A DNA stretch of 64,000 nucleotides. It comes from Rhizobium sp. EC-SD404. Its GTDB lineage: Bacteria > Pseudomonadota > Alphaproteobacteria > Rhizobiales > Rhizobiaceae. A program made the translations under genes and the position numbers. The number at the start of each line of letters is the position of its first letter. Position 1 is the stretch's first letter. Location: the NCBI RefSeq assembly GCF_902498825.1, contig NZ_LR701459.1, forward strand, positions 2,214,414 through 2,278,413. Reading direction: 5' to 3'. This document shows, in pieces, positions 1 to 8,751 of this stretch. The notes below the pieces were generated by a model. It made no database searches, was not told the DNA's origin, and saw nothing but the letters and a program-made list of their open reading frames with translations.

Positions 1-369
1 GTGGCATCGGCAGTCGCAGCCGTCGCGCTGCATCTCGCCCTTCACTGGGGAGACGACGTACCCGTCATCGGCGCATCGGGCGTCGTCTCCGGCCTCATGG
101 GTGCGGCGGCGCGGTTTGCCTTTCCGCAGAGCGGCCGCTTCAGACGGGAAAAGGCACATTTCCTACCGCGCCTCTCCGTGGTGGAGTCTCTAAGCAACCG
201 GACGGTCCTGGTTTATGTCGGACTTTGGTTCGGCATCAATGCCCTCGCCGCCTTCGGGTTTGGGTCCGATCCGAGTGGTACGACCCAGATCGCCTGGGAA
301 GCGCATATCGGGGGATTCCTGTTCGGTTTCCTGGGCTTCGCCTTCTTCGATCGTCGATCCTGGGCCTGA
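1..369 (+). CDS. Rhomboid family intramembrane serine protease (C-terminal part)
   Basis: The reading frame is open from the first base, so the N-terminus lies outside the window. The visible 122 codons hold both halves of the rhomboid catalytic dyad: a GASG motif (visible residues 24-27, serine 26) followed by the helix motif SGLMG, and an AHIGG motif (histidine about 102) in the last transmembrane helix. Rhomboids cut substrates within the inner membrane. It ends with RRSWA and a TGA stop. The family assignment is firm; the substrate is unknown. The next gene lies about 110 bases downstream on the same strand. Confidence 0.88.
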   Translation: MASAVAAVALHLALHWGDDVPVIGASGVVSGLMGAAARFAFPQSGRFRREKAHFLPRLSVVESLSNRTVLVYVGLWFGINALAAFGFGSDPSGTTQIAWEAHIGGFLFGFLGFAFFDRRSWA

Positions 370-482
370 CATCCGACACTCCAAGGTCTTGCTTGAAAAA
401 GTTCTGCTGACGCCGCACGATGCGCCCAGAGGGTGCTCGCTCGGGGGGAATATGCATCGAGCCGCGGCATGTGGAGGAAGAG

Positions 483-911
483 ATGACAGTCAGAATCATA
501 TTGGATGAAAAAGGGCGGGACGTGACCACGGTCAGTCGCGAAACGACCCTCATGGATGCCGCGCGCGTGCTGACGGAGCAGAAAATCGGCGCGGTAGTCG
601 TCGTCGATCCGGACCGTCAAATTCTCGGCATTCTTTCCGAACGCGATATCGTGCGTGCCATCGCCGAACGTGGCGGCGAGGTCATGGACCAACAAGTTGC
701 AAGCGTCATGACGCGCAAAGTGGTCCAGTGCCAAGAAGAGAGTTCCATCAACGAAGTGATGGAGATCATGACCAATGGACGGTTCCGCCATCTGCCGGTG
801 GCGATCAGCGGCAGGCTGGCTGGAATCATCTCCATCGGGGACGTGGTGCGCCGGCGCATCCAGGATGTGGAGCGCGAGGCGGAAGACATGAAGGCTTACA
901 TCGCCAGCTGA
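483..911 (+). CDS. CBS domain pair protein
   Basis: This 142-residue protein consists of two CBS modules (about residues 8-65 and 75-135), including the typical motifs ILSERDIVRAI and ISIGDVVRR. CBS pairs bind adenosine nucleotides and act as energy sensors; stand-alone proteins of this type are common in alphaproteobacteria and usually have no assigned target. I chose the ATG at 483 rather than an upstream in-frame ATG at 420 because GGAGGAAGAG lies immediately before it and the protein then starts at the domain. Its stop lies only 4 bases from the stop of the convergent histidine kinase gene. Confidence 0.9.
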   Translation: MTVRIILDEKGRDVTTVSRETTLMDAARVLTEQKIGAVVVVDPDRQILGILSERDIVRAIAERGGEVMDQQVASVMTRKVVQCQEESSINEVMEIMTNGRFRHLPVAISGRLAGIISIGDVVRRRIQDVEREAEDMKAYIAS

Positions 912-915
912 TCGA

Positions 916-2259
916 TCACGCGTCGCTGGCCGGTAGCTCCAGCGTTGCCAGAAGACCGCTACCGGCGGCGCGTTCAAGCGTGAGCGTGCCGCCATAAAGC
1001 CGAGCCAGATCGTCGACGATCGATAGACCAAGGCCGCTCCCTGGCTTGCTCTCGTCGAAACGCACGCCACGGGATGTCGCGGCTTGAAGGGCCTCTTCAG
1101 CCAGCCCCGGACCATCGTCCCGTATCGAAATGGTCATGCGACCACCGTCCCCGGTTTTGGCGGTCACGAGAACTGACTTCGACGCCCATTTGCAGGCGTT
1201 GTCGATGAGGTTTCCGAGCATTTCATCGAGATCCTGCCGCTCGCCGGCGAAGCTTGGTCGACCGTGTACGTCGACCTCCAGCGACAGCTGACGATCGGCA
1301 TGGATACCTCGAAAGACCGGCAGCAGATCCGAGATCGCTTCGCCGACGGAAACCCGTGCTCCGAGCACGCCGTGCGACGCGGCCGATCGCGCGCGGCGCA
1401 GATGGTGGCCGATCAGCCTGTTCATCTGCTCCGTCGCATCGAGCAGGGCGCCATCGTCGGTATCGTTTGTCGTCTGAAGCCGGTTGCTCAAGACCGACAG
1501 GGGTGTTTTGAGGCCATGGGCCAAATTGCCCACATGGGTCCGCGCGCGGTCGATCACAGTCTTGTTGTGGGCGAGAAGCGCGTTGATCTCGGATGCGACC
1601 GGCGCGATTTCCACGTAGGGCTGATCGGGTAACCGCTCTTCATCACCACGCCGCACGGCGGCAAGGTCCCGCCCGAGTTTGGCGAGCGGCTGCAGCCCGA
1701 AATGCACCTGAAGGCCGATCGCGATCGCAATGCCGACGGCAAGCAGCGCGAGCGACAGGACGAGCGGCTGCACGATGGTCGCCACTTCGTCTTCGATCAG
1801 GTCTGCCGGCATGGCGACGACGACCCTCAGGCGGCGCGTTCCACCGGGTGCGGTGAAATCGCGCTCCTGTTTGCGGATGATCGCCCCGTTGGGCCCTGCC
1901 TCGGTGCGGGTCGTGATCGTGCCGTCCGGTTCGGCGACGGCGACGCCCAGTTCGACGTCCCAGAGCGATCGGGAGCGCGACAGCACCCCATTTTCGTCAT
2001 TGACCTGCCAGTACCAGCCCGACAGCGGCCGATCGAAGCGGGGATCGACCACCGAATTGGCGATGACCACGTTGCCCTGTTCGTCGAACTCGGTGCCGGA
2101 CATGACGGCGATCATCGTCGCCTGCAACTGCGCGTCCGCATTGCGTTCGACGAACTGGCGCAGGAGTGCCGAAATGAAGAGCCCGGCAATCAGGATCGCG
2201 ACAGCTGTCCAGACCAGCGCCAGGCCGACGAGGCGCAGTTTCAACGACCGTCGCGCCAT
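916..2259 (-). CDS. Sensor histidine kinase, FeuQ/PhoQ-like
   Basis: A 447-residue membrane kinase. It has an N-terminal transmembrane helix (about 10-33), a periplasmic sensor region (34-160), a second helix (about 164-186), a HAMP-like linker, the phosphoacceptor box LAHGLKTPLSVL with His248, and a C-terminal ATPase domain with N, G1 (IRDDGPGL) and G2 (GSGLGLSIV) boxes. The LAHGLKTP form of the H-box is typical of the PhoQ/FeuQ group. It is the last gene of a PepSY-regulator-kinase operon, separated from the regulator by only 3 bases. In Sinorhizobium the related FeuQ is inhibited by a small periplasmic protein, so the upstream PepSY gene may play that part; this is inference. Confidence 0.9.
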   Translation of the reverse strand: MARRSLKLRLVGLALVWTAVAILIAGLFISALLRQFVERNADAQLQATMIAVMSGTEFDEQGNVVIANSVVDPRFDRPLSGWYWQVNDENGVLSRSRSLWDVELGVAVAEPDGTITTRTEAGPNGAIIRKQERDFTAPGGTRRLRVVVAMPADLIEDEVATIVQPLVLSLALLAVGIAIAIGLQVHFGLQPLAKLGRDLAAVRRGDEERLPDQPYVEIAPVASEINALLAHNKTVIDRARTHVGNLAHGLKTPLSVLSNRLQTTNDTDDGALLDATEQMNRLIGHHLRRARSAASHGVLGARVSVGEAISDLLPVFRGIHADRQLSLEVDVHGRPSFAGERQDLDEMLGNLIDNACKWASKSVLVTAKTGDGGRMTISIRDDGPGLAEEALQAATSRGVRFDESKPGSGLGLSIVDDLARLYGGTLTLERAAGSGLLATLELPASDA

Positions 2260-2262
2260 CGA

Positions 2263-2931
2263 TCAGGCGTCCGCGGGCGCGGAGAGGCGATAGCCTTGGC
2301 CGCGGATCGTCTCGATCATGTTGCGACCGATCTTGCGCCGCAGCCGACCGATGATCACTTCGATCGAATTGAAGTCGCGATCCGTATCGCGTTCATAAAG
2401 GTGTTCGCTGAGCTCCGTGCGGGTGATGGGGCGTTCCGCATGGTGGATGAGGTAGGAAAGCATCCGCGTCTCGAATGCCGTGAGCTTCAGCGGCAGACCA
2501 TCGAGCGTGATGATGGCAAGTTGCGTGTCGAGCACCAGCGGCCCGCAGGTCAGTTCGCTCGTGGCGTGGCCGGCAGCCCGGCGCACGAGGCTGCGGCAGC
2601 GCACGACGACCTCTTCCATCCGGAAAGGCTTGACGACGTAGTCGTCTGCGCCGGCGCGAAAACCACGCACTTTCTCCGACCAGTCGTCGCGCGCCGTCAG
2701 GATCAGAACCGGCATCATCCTCTTCCCGCGACGCCAGCTCGTCAGGATCGAGATGCCGTCCATCTTGGGCAGGCCGAGATCCAGGACGACCACATCGTAA
2801 GTCTCCGTCATGCCGAGAAATTCAGCCGCTTCGCCGTCATGCGACGTGTCGACCGCAAAGCCGGCCGTAGTCAGCGCCTCGGCAATCTGGCCGGCGATGC
2901 GCTCGTCGTCTTCCACCACAAGCGCTCTCAT
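2263..2931 (-). CDS. OmpR/PhoB-family response regulator, FeuP-like
   Basis: A 222-residue two-domain regulator. The receiver domain has the acidic pair (VEDDE), phosphoacceptor Asp51 in VVLDLGLP, and a KPF motif; the C-terminal winged-helix domain ends in the typical RGQGYRL recognition region. The start overlaps the PepSY stop in an ATGA, so the two are translationally coupled, and the kinase follows after 3 bases. The linker phrase RRAAGHATSELTCGP resembles what I recall of FeuP, which in Sinorhizobium controls cyclic glucan export. I cannot tell from this sequence whether it is the ortholog or a paralog. Confidence 0.92.
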   Translation of the reverse strand: MRALVVEDDERIAGQIAEALTTAGFAVDTSHDGEAAEFLGMTETYDVVVLDLGLPKMDGISILTSWRRGKRMMPVLILTARDDWSEKVRGFRAGADDYVVKPFRMEEVVVRCRSLVRRAAGHATSELTCGPLVLDTQLAIITLDGLPLKLTAFETRMLSYLIHHAERPITRTELSEHLYERDTDRDFNSIEVIIGRLRRKIGRNMIETIRGQGYRLSAPADA

Positions 2932-3308
2932 GGGCGTCGCCTCGCATCGACGAGACCGCGACCGTCAGCTTCCAATATCGCTCCATCGCGTCCGTCGACA
3001 CGGATGCGCAAGATGTCGCCGCGCGGTGTCAGCATCCGCAAAGCATAGACGATGTCGGTCTGCTCATGCGGCCGGCCGGTATCGAGCACGGCTTCGATGA
3101 CGGTTCCTTCAAAACGGGCCTGGGCGCGCTCCATGGCCTGCGCGATCGACACGGTCGCGTCCTGCGATTGGGCGAGAATCGTGGGCGCGAGCGGGTTTGC
3201 GGCCACTGACGACGTTCCCGCGATCGCGATGCCTGCAGCAACGAAAAGGCCGGACAGGAATGGCCGTCCGAGCCAATTTGGAGGGGTGGGGATATGGTCG
3301 GTCATCAT
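2928..3308 (-). CDS. Small secreted PepSY-domain protein, first gene of the sensor operon
   Basis: A 126-residue protein with an N-terminal hydrophobic signal segment (about 18-37, ending near SSVAAN) and one PepSY-type domain (about 50-115; pattern IAQAMERAQ, followed by IRVDGRDGAILEAD). PepSY domains are usually exported inhibitors or ligands, and a small protein at this operon position could modulate the cognate sensor kinase. The start at 3308 (ATGATG, second ATG at 3305) is chosen over upstream in-frame codons because it places the signal peptide at the N-terminus. It overlaps the regulator gene by 4 bases. Confidence 0.78.
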   Translation of the reverse strand: MMTDHIPTPPNWLGRPFLSGLFVAAGIAIAGTSSVAANPLAPTILAQSQDATVSIAQAMERAQARFEGTVIEAVLDTGRPHEQTDIVYALRMLTPRGDILRIRVDGRDGAILEADGRGLVDARRRP

Positions 3309-3447
3309 GCCCGCACTTATAGCGGCTGATCTTGAATGGAAGTTGAACCGGGCGGTTGCGGTCCTGTTCAGGCCAGAGGACGTAGAAGAAGGGCAAGCCG
3401 AAGCGCAGTCATTTGAACTGCCAACGGCATCAGCAAAGGAACCAACC

Positions 3448-4440
3448 ATGACACTCATGCCGAAAGCCATCCTTCCGTTGCTTGTCGCAGCCGCTTCGCT
3501 GCCGTTCGCCGGCGCAGCAGCATTCGCGCAGACCGTTTCGATCGATCAGCTCGGCAACTCCGCCGGCATGAACATCGAAGGCGAGGTGAGTGACGTGTTC
3601 GGCAACCGCTTCGTGCTCGATGACGGCACGGGACGCGTCCTCGTCGAAGCCGGACCGGAGCGCGGTCAAGAATATGACATTCGGGCCGGCGAACGGCTTA
3701 CCGTTTACGGCCAGCCTGATGGCGACGGCTTCGATGCCGTGCGTATCGTGCGTGAAGACGGCAGCGAAATCGAGGTGCGTGGCGCCGACGGTCCGCCGCC
3801 GTGGGCGAATGCCGAGCGCGGGCCTGAGCGCCGACCAGCGCCAGAGGGCGGGCCCGCTGGACAAGATGAGATCCGGCAGATCAGCTCAATGCTTGAAGCC
3901 GCGGGTCTGACCGACATCCGGCTCGATGAGCGCAAAGGCCGTCACTATGAATTCGAGACCAGAGACGCGGACGGTCGGCAGGTCGACGTGGATGTCTTTT
4001 TCGATGGCCAGATCAAGAAGATCGATGTCGAAAGCGACCAGCCGGCCATGACGGTCGACCTGACGTCCTTGTTGCCGGAAGTGATGCGGGCCGCGGTCGC
4101 CGAACGCGGCATCGTCGATCTCAGGGAATATGACGCGAAGCGCAACCACGCCGAAGTCGACGGTTATGATGCGCAGGGGAGCGAGATCGAGATGGAGATC
4201 GCAATCGACGGACGCATCCTCAAGGTTGAAATCGACGATGACGATGACCGTTCGGCGCGGCCGAGCGTGGACGAAGGCGCTCTTCGCACCGCGGTCGAAG
4301 CAGGTGGTTACGAATGGAGCGGCAACGTTGAGCGCAAGCCGCGCCATTTCGAGGTGAGCGCCGTCAATCCCGAGGGCGAGACGGTCATGCTGCATGTCGA
4401 TCTAAACGGCGAAATCTACAAGGAACAGCTTCAACGCTGA
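3448..4440 (+). CDS. Exported OB-fold protein with PepSY-like repeats
   Basis: A 330-residue protein with a signal peptide (cut near AAAFAQ, residue 28). Residues about 30-112 resemble the bacterial OB-fold of the YgiW/BOF family (pattern NIEGEVSDVFGNRFVLDDGTG, then LTVYG). After a Pro-rich linker (113-140) there seem to be three PepSY-like units at about 141-195, 200-268 and 280-330, each ending in a strand motif such as GQIKKIDVE, GRILKVEID or GEIYKEQLQ. AAAGGA precedes the ATG. It is transcribed divergently from the PepSY-regulator-kinase operon, like ygiW beside qseBC in enterobacteria. Function unknown; a role in the same signalling circuit is inference. Confidence 0.75.
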   Translation: MTLMPKAILPLLVAAASLPFAGAAAFAQTVSIDQLGNSAGMNIEGEVSDVFGNRFVLDDGTGRVLVEAGPERGQEYDIRAGERLTVYGQPDGDGFDAVRIVREDGSEIEVRGADGPPPWANAERGPERRPAPEGGPAGQDEIRQISSMLEAAGLTDIRLDERKGRHYEFETRDADGRQVDVDVFFDGQIKKIDVESDQPAMTVDLTSLLPEVMRAAVAERGIVDLREYDAKRNHAEVDGYDAQGSEIEMEIAIDGRILKVEIDDDDDRSARPSVDEGALRTAVEAGGYEWSGNVERKPRHFEVSAVNPEGETVMLHVDLNGEIYKEQLQR

Positions 4441-4466
4441 ACGTGGCATCCGGAAAATCGAAGATC

Positions 4467-4499
4467 GAAGCCGGCGGCTCATCATGGACCGCCGGCTTC
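4467..4499 (+). terminator. Terminator-like hairpin after the OB-fold/PepSY gene
   Basis: A perfect 11-bp stem (GAAGCCGGCGG, 4467-4477, paired with 4489-4499) with an 11-base loop lies 26 bases past the stop codon. The T-tract is weak (GCTCGTTTG), so efficiency is uncertain. The rest of the gene-free stretch 4500-4772 shows no further feature that I can support; it presumably holds the TRAP operon promoter. Confidence 0.65.
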
Positions 4500-4772
4500 G
4501 CTCGTTTGGGACGCAACCCGGGAAACGTCCCCGCAGGACACTGTGCAACTTGCCTGATGGGTATGTGCCGTGTAGCTTTTGCGCCGTCGGGTAGCGCTTG
4601 CCCGTTCAAGGAAGCGCAATCAATCACGGCCCAAGCGGTCGCTAGCAGTCGGTTCGGCGCAGGGAGCGCGCTCGAGAACGACGGCATATGGAGGAATCGG
4701 GCGGCGGCGCGTCGCCTGTGTTTGCAGCAGAAAAACGCGGGCGAGAGACCCGTCGTGTGGAGGAGATAAACG

Positions 4773-5729
4773 ATGTCGAAACTGATGAAGAAGGCTGTCC
4801 TTGGCGGGATGGTCCTGGCAATCGGTGCATTTCCAGGCGCCGCAAGTGCGCAACAGTTCATCAACGTGCTGACCGGCGGCACGTCGGGGGTCTATTACCC
4901 GCTCGGCGTTGCGATGTCCGAGATCTATGGCGACAACATCGAAGGTGTCCGCACCCAGGTCCAGGCCACCAAGGCCTCGGTCGAGAACCTCAACCTTCTC
5001 GAGCAGGGCAGGGGCGAGATCGGTTTCTCGCTTGGTGATTCTCTCGTGATGGGCTGGGAAGGCAACGAAGAAGCCGGTTTCCGTGCACCGCTTCAGAAGC
5101 TGCGGCGCGTTGCTGCGATCTACCCGAACTATCTCCAGCTTGTCGCGACGGCCGATTCCGGCATCACGACGCTCGCCGATCTCGAAGGTCGCACCCTGTC
5201 GGTTGGCGCTCCGGCTTCGGGCACCGAGCTGAACACCCGCGCCATTCTCGGCGCCGCCGACATGACCTATGAAAATCTCGGTCAGGTCCAGTATCTGCCC
5301 TTCGCCGAGTCCGTCGAACTGATGAAGAACCGTCAGCTGGACGCGACCTTGCAGTCCGCTGGCCTTGGTGTTGCGTCGATCCAGGATTTGTCCACCACCA
5401 ATCCGACCACGATCGTCGAAATCCCGTCGGAGCTGGTGGAGTCGATCGGCGCGCCTTACGCACCCGCGATCATTCCCGCCGGCACCTATGAGGGTCAGGA
5501 TGAGGACGTGGAGACCGCTTCGGTCATCAACTACCTAGTCACCCATGAAGATGTGGACGAGGAAACCGTCTACCAGATGACCAAGCTGCTCTACGAAAAC
5601 CTCGATCGGATGGTCTCGGCCCATTCGGCAGCAGCCGAAATCGATGTTCAGAACGCCGTGGATGAAAACCCGGTCCCGCTGCACCCAGGCGCCGAGCGTT
5701 ATTACCGCGAACAGGGCCTGATCGACTGA
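4773..5729 (+). CDS. TAXI family TRAP transporter solute-binding protein
   Basis: A 318-residue periplasmic binding protein. The signal peptide is residues 1-26 (cut near AASA-QQ). The mature start FINVLTGGTSGVYYPLG is the family signature, followed by QVQATKASVENL and the SVGAPASGTELN motif of the ligand pocket. It delivers an unknown ligand, in this family often a dicarboxylate or amino acid such as glutamate, to the fused permease encoded next. GGAGGAGAT stands 6 bases before the ATG. A strong hairpin separates it from the permease, as expected when the binding protein is made in excess. Confidence 0.93.
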   Translation: MSKLMKKAVLGGMVLAIGAFPGAASAQQFINVLTGGTSGVYYPLGVAMSEIYGDNIEGVRTQVQATKASVENLNLLEQGRGEIGFSLGDSLVMGWEGNEEAGFRAPLQKLRRVAAIYPNYLQLVATADSGITTLADLEGRTLSVGAPASGTELNTRAILGAADMTYENLGQVQYLPFAESVELMKNRQLDATLQSAGLGVASIQDLSTTNPTTIVEIPSELVESIGAPYAPAIIPAGTYEGQDEDVETASVINYLVTHEDVDEETVYQMTKLLYENLDRMVSAHSAAAEIDVQNAVDENPVPLHPGAERYYREQGLID

Positions 5730-5755
5730 CGTCGACATACATCCGATGAGATGGA

Positions 5756-5785
5756 ATAGCGCCCCGAGTGATCTTGGGGCGCTAT
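5756..5785 (+). terminator. Intra-operon hairpin between binding protein and permease
   Basis: A perfect 10-bp stem (ATAGCGCCCC at 5756-5765 with its complement at 5776-5785) and a 10-base loop are followed by TTGTCTGT. It lies 26 bases after the binding-protein stop. It probably acts as a partial terminator or RNA-stabilising hairpin that gives more binding protein than permease. A possible GTG start for the permease at 5768 would fall inside this stem, which argues for the downstream ATG. Confidence 0.72.
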
Positions 5786-5857
5786 TTGTCTGTACCCGAC
5801 AGTGACTTTGCGATCGGCTCCCGTTCATCAGCCGAGACGCCCCAACGAGTAAGCACA

Positions 5858-7987
5858 ATGACAGCCAGCGAGCGTGAATTGCCCTTGGATGCGTCGCTTC
5901 AGGCGCCGCCTGAAGCTTCCGAAGCCGAACACGGCCTGCCTGGCGGGTATGGGCAAGGATTGGAAGGGCGCATCGTCTTCCTGATCGCGATCGCGTTCTC
6001 GGTCTTCCAACTGTGGTTTGCCGCTTACCATTCGCTGCCCAGCCAGACGGTCCGCGCGCTGCACGTCGGCTTCGTTTTGTTGCTCGGCTTCTCCCTGATT
6101 GCCAGCCTCAAGGGCGGACCGCTTCCCTTGCGGATCGCGCTGTGGGGTGCCGGCATCCTGGGCTTTCTGACCGGGGTGTATCACTACGTCTTTTACGAGG
6201 ATCTCATCCTGCGCGAAGGCGGCTGGCTGATCACGCAGGACCTCGTCGTCGGGACGATCATGATCGCGCTCGTCTTCGAGGCAACGCGTCGCTTGATGGG
6301 GATCGCGCTGCCGATCATTGCCGGCGTCTTTCTGATCTATGGCATGTTCGGTGAATATTTCCCCGGGGTGCTCGCCCATCGCGGTTACGGCTTCGATCAG
6401 ATCATCGGTCATCTCGGCTTTGGCACCGAAGGAATCTACGGCACGCCGGTCTACGTATCGGCGACCTATATCTTCCTGTTCATTCTGTTCGGATCGTTTC
6501 TCGAACGGGCGGGGATGATCAAGCTTTTCACCGATGTCTCGCTCGGCATGGTTGGCCATACGCGGGGCGGACCGGCGAAAGTGGCCGTCGTGTCATCGGG
6601 TTTCATGGGCACCATTTCGGGCTCCGGCGTCGCGAATGTCGTGACCACCGGCCAGTTCACCATCCCTCTCATGAAACGCTTCGGCTACAAGCCGGCCTTC
6701 GCCGGCGGCGTCGAGGCGGTGTCGTCCATGGGTGGGCAGATCATGCCGCCGGTCATGGGCGCCGTCGCATTCATCATGGCCGAAACGCTTAACATTCCCT
6801 ACCGTGAGGTGGTCATCGCTGCGATCATTCCGGCGATCCTCTATTTCTTCTCAGCGTTCTGGATGGTGCATCTGGAAGCCGGCAAGCGCGGCCTCGTCGG
6901 CATGAGCCGCGATCAGCTGCCAAGCGCCATCGGTGCGCTGCGCGCGGGCTGGTACCTGACCATTCCCCTGGCAGCACTCGTCTACCTGCTGTTTACGGGC
7001 TACACGCCGCTTTTTGCCGGTACGATGGGCCTGGCGCTCACCGCCGTTCTCATCCTCGGCGGCGCCATAGCTCGTGGACTGCCCGGTCAGGCGATCCGCT
7101 TTCTTTTCTGGATTCTGCTCGGCCTGCTCTGCGCCGCGTTCTTCCAGTATGGCGTCAACGTCATCATCGTCACGATCGCCGTGCTCATTGCCGTCAACGC
7201 TTTCGTCAAGGGCGGGCGGCAGACGTTGGCCGATTGCCGTGACGCATTGGCCGACGGCGCAAAGAATGCGCTTCCGGTCGCGATCGCCTGCGCCATGGTC
7301 GGCGTCATCATCGGTGTCCTCACCCTGACGGGTTCGGCCTCGACCTTCGCATCCTTCATCGTCCGCATCGGCGAGACGAACCTGTTCCTATCGCTGGTTC
7401 TGACGATGATCACGTGCCTCATCCTTGGCATGGGCATTCCGACGATTCCGAACTACATCATCACGTCGTCCATCGCGGGGCCGGCACTGCTGGAACTCGG
7501 CGTTCCGCTGCTCGTCAGCCACATGTTCGTCTTCTACTTCGGCATCCTCGCCGACCTGACGCCGCCGGTCGCGCTCGCAGCTTTCGCCGCCGCTCCCATC
7601 GCCAAGGAATCGGGCATGAAGATCGGCATGCAGGCCGTGAAGATCGCGTTGGCCGGCTTCGTCATTCCCTTCATGGCCGTCTATACGCCGGCACTCATGA
7701 TGCAGGATGGCGGCCCATTGGCCGAAGCGATCGGCTTTTGGCCCGCCGTGGCCTACATCGTCTTCAAGACCGTTATCTCGATATCGCTCTGGGGCGCGGC
7801 GGCGATCGGCTTCATGTTTGCCCCGCTTGCCTGGTGGGAACGGTTGCTGGCAACCGCCGCAGCTTTCTCGCTCGTTCTGGCAATGCCGATTACAGATGAG
7901 GTCGGCTTTGCGCTCGCGGCAGTGTTCCTGGCCCTGCAATGGTGGCGTAGCCGACGAAGCCGGGAGCAGGCGGTCGCGGGCGAATGA
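5858..7987 (+). CDS. TRAP transporter fused permease (4TM/12TM)
   Basis: A 709-residue inner-membrane protein that joins the small (DctQ) and large (DctM) TRAP subunits, the usual partner of TAXI binding proteins. Many hydrophobic helices run the length of the chain. Conserved DctM-like motifs include VAVVSSGFMGTISGSGVANVV, MGGQIMPPVMGA and LGMGIPTIPNY. The ATG at 5858 is chosen over an in-frame GTG at 5768 that lies inside a hairpin; its ribosome binding site is weak. Its stop overlaps the next start as ATGA, so the DUF1850 gene is coupled to it. Confidence 0.93.
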   Translation: MTASERELPLDASLQAPPEASEAEHGLPGGYGQGLEGRIVFLIAIAFSVFQLWFAAYHSLPSQTVRALHVGFVLLLGFSLIASLKGGPLPLRIALWGAGILGFLTGVYHYVFYEDLILREGGWLITQDLVVGTIMIALVFEATRRLMGIALPIIAGVFLIYGMFGEYFPGVLAHRGYGFDQIIGHLGFGTEGIYGTPVYVSATYIFLFILFGSFLERAGMIKLFTDVSLGMVGHTRGGPAKVAVVSSGFMGTISGSGVANVVTTGQFTIPLMKRFGYKPAFAGGVEAVSSMGGQIMPPVMGAVAFIMAETLNIPYREVVIAAIIPAILYFFSAFWMVHLEAGKRGLVGMSRDQLPSAIGALRAGWYLTIPLAALVYLLFTGYTPLFAGTMGLALTAVLILGGAIARGLPGQAIRFLFWILLGLLCAAFFQYGVNVIIVTIAVLIAVNAFVKGGRQTLADCRDALADGAKNALPVAIACAMVGVIIGVLTLTGSASTFASFIVRIGETNLFLSLVLTMITCLILGMGIPTIPNYIITSSIAGPALLELGVPLLVSHMFVFYFGILADLTPPVALAAFAAAPIAKESGMKIGMQAVKIALAGFVIPFMAVYTPALMMQDGGPLAEAIGFWPAVAYIVFKTVISISLWGAAAIGFMFAPLAWWERLLATAAAFSLVLAMPITDEVGFALAAVFLALQWWRSRRSREQAVAGE

Positions 7988-8376
7988 GCCTCTGCCTGAG
8001 CGCGGCGGGCAAAACCATCGCGCTGGCTCTGGAAGCATTTTCACTTGTTTGGACGCACTCCGTGGAAAAGACCGAGTGGCGCGAGGATTGGCGCGTCGCC
8101 GATGGCCTGTTGGTCATCGAGCGCGCGCATGTCCAGGGCACGGGTGCCGGCATGGAGATCCCGGCCGGTGCGGAGATGATCGACGGCGCATGGGTCTACG
8201 AGCCGAGCTTGCCCCCGAGGCCGTCCGTGTTCTTCTCTGATGCGGGGCAGGGCAGCGACTGGCAAATCTGCGCCATGGGTCGCTGCCGGACGATCGGCTC
8301 ACTTGTCGCCGTAGCCGGCAGCACGCTGGAAATGAAAGCGTGCGACGAACCTGGTCAACCGCTGTTCGACGACTGA
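7984..8376 (+). CDS. DUF1850 domain protein linked to TAXI-TRAP transporters
   Basis: A 130-residue protein of the DUF1850 family, recognised by FSLVWTHSVEKTEWREDW near the N-terminus, followed by ERAHVQGTGAGMEIP. The family usually sits beside TAXI TRAP permeases, as here (4-base overlap), and its role is unknown; an accessory part in transport is the common guess. No clear signal peptide is seen, although the first 20 residues are moderately hydrophobic. Its last 22 bases overlap the end of a small convergent gene. Confidence 0.85.
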   Translation: MSLCLSAAGKTIALALEAFSLVWTHSVEKTEWREDWRVADGLLVIERAHVQGTGAGMEIPAGAEMIDGAWVYEPSLPPRPSVFFSDAGQGSDWQICAMGRCRTIGSLVAVAGSTLEMKACDEPGQPLFDD

Positions 8377-8576
8377 TAGCCGACCCCTCGCTCGAGCGCC
8401 ACGGCGCGCAGAACCTTCCGCAAACGAAACCGTTCCAGCGGCACCGGCGCACTGCGATAGCGCGCGGTCAACAGGTCCTCATCGAGCTCATCGATGGCGG
8501 CTCGAATATCGTCGTTGCTCACTGCCTGATCATCAACCAGAAAGCGCACCATTTTAGCGAAGCTGTCCGACGTCAT
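8355..8576 (-). CDS. Small hypothetical protein, 73 aa
   Basis: An acidic, probably all-helical protein with the phrases DDIRAAIDELDEDLL and FRLRKVLRAVALERGVGY. The ATG at 8576 has GGAG about 7 bases upstream and is preferred over an upstream in-frame ATG at 8594, which lacks such a site. The composition looks like coding sequence, not a shadow frame. Only its 3' end overlaps the convergent DUF1850 gene (22 bases). I do not recognise a family; conservation would be the test. Confidence 0.5.
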   Translation of the reverse strand: MTSDSFAKMVRFLVDDQAVSNDDIRAAIDELDEDLLTARYRSAPVPLERFRLRKVLRAVALERGVGYQSSNSG

Positions 8577-8751
8577 GTCGATCTCCAAAGGCATGAAGTG
8601 ACGCCCCCGAACGGACTAAAATGGCATAACCGGAGCGCTTATAAAGACGTCCCTGATGCGCTCTTCTCAGACGGCTAACGAGAGCTTGTCGGCTGTGCCA
8701 TTTCCGGGCAGCGCCATGCGATCCCCGGGTGCTGAAATCGGGTCCGGAAAG

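Noticed and set aside
1702..3048. A 448-codon plus-strand frame opposite the kinase and regulator
   Set aside because: Complement of two clear two-component genes.
4385..4882. A 165-codon minus-strand frame between the PepSY gene and the TAXI gene
   Set aside because: Overlaps the start of a certain gene and a hairpin; no signature and poor composition.
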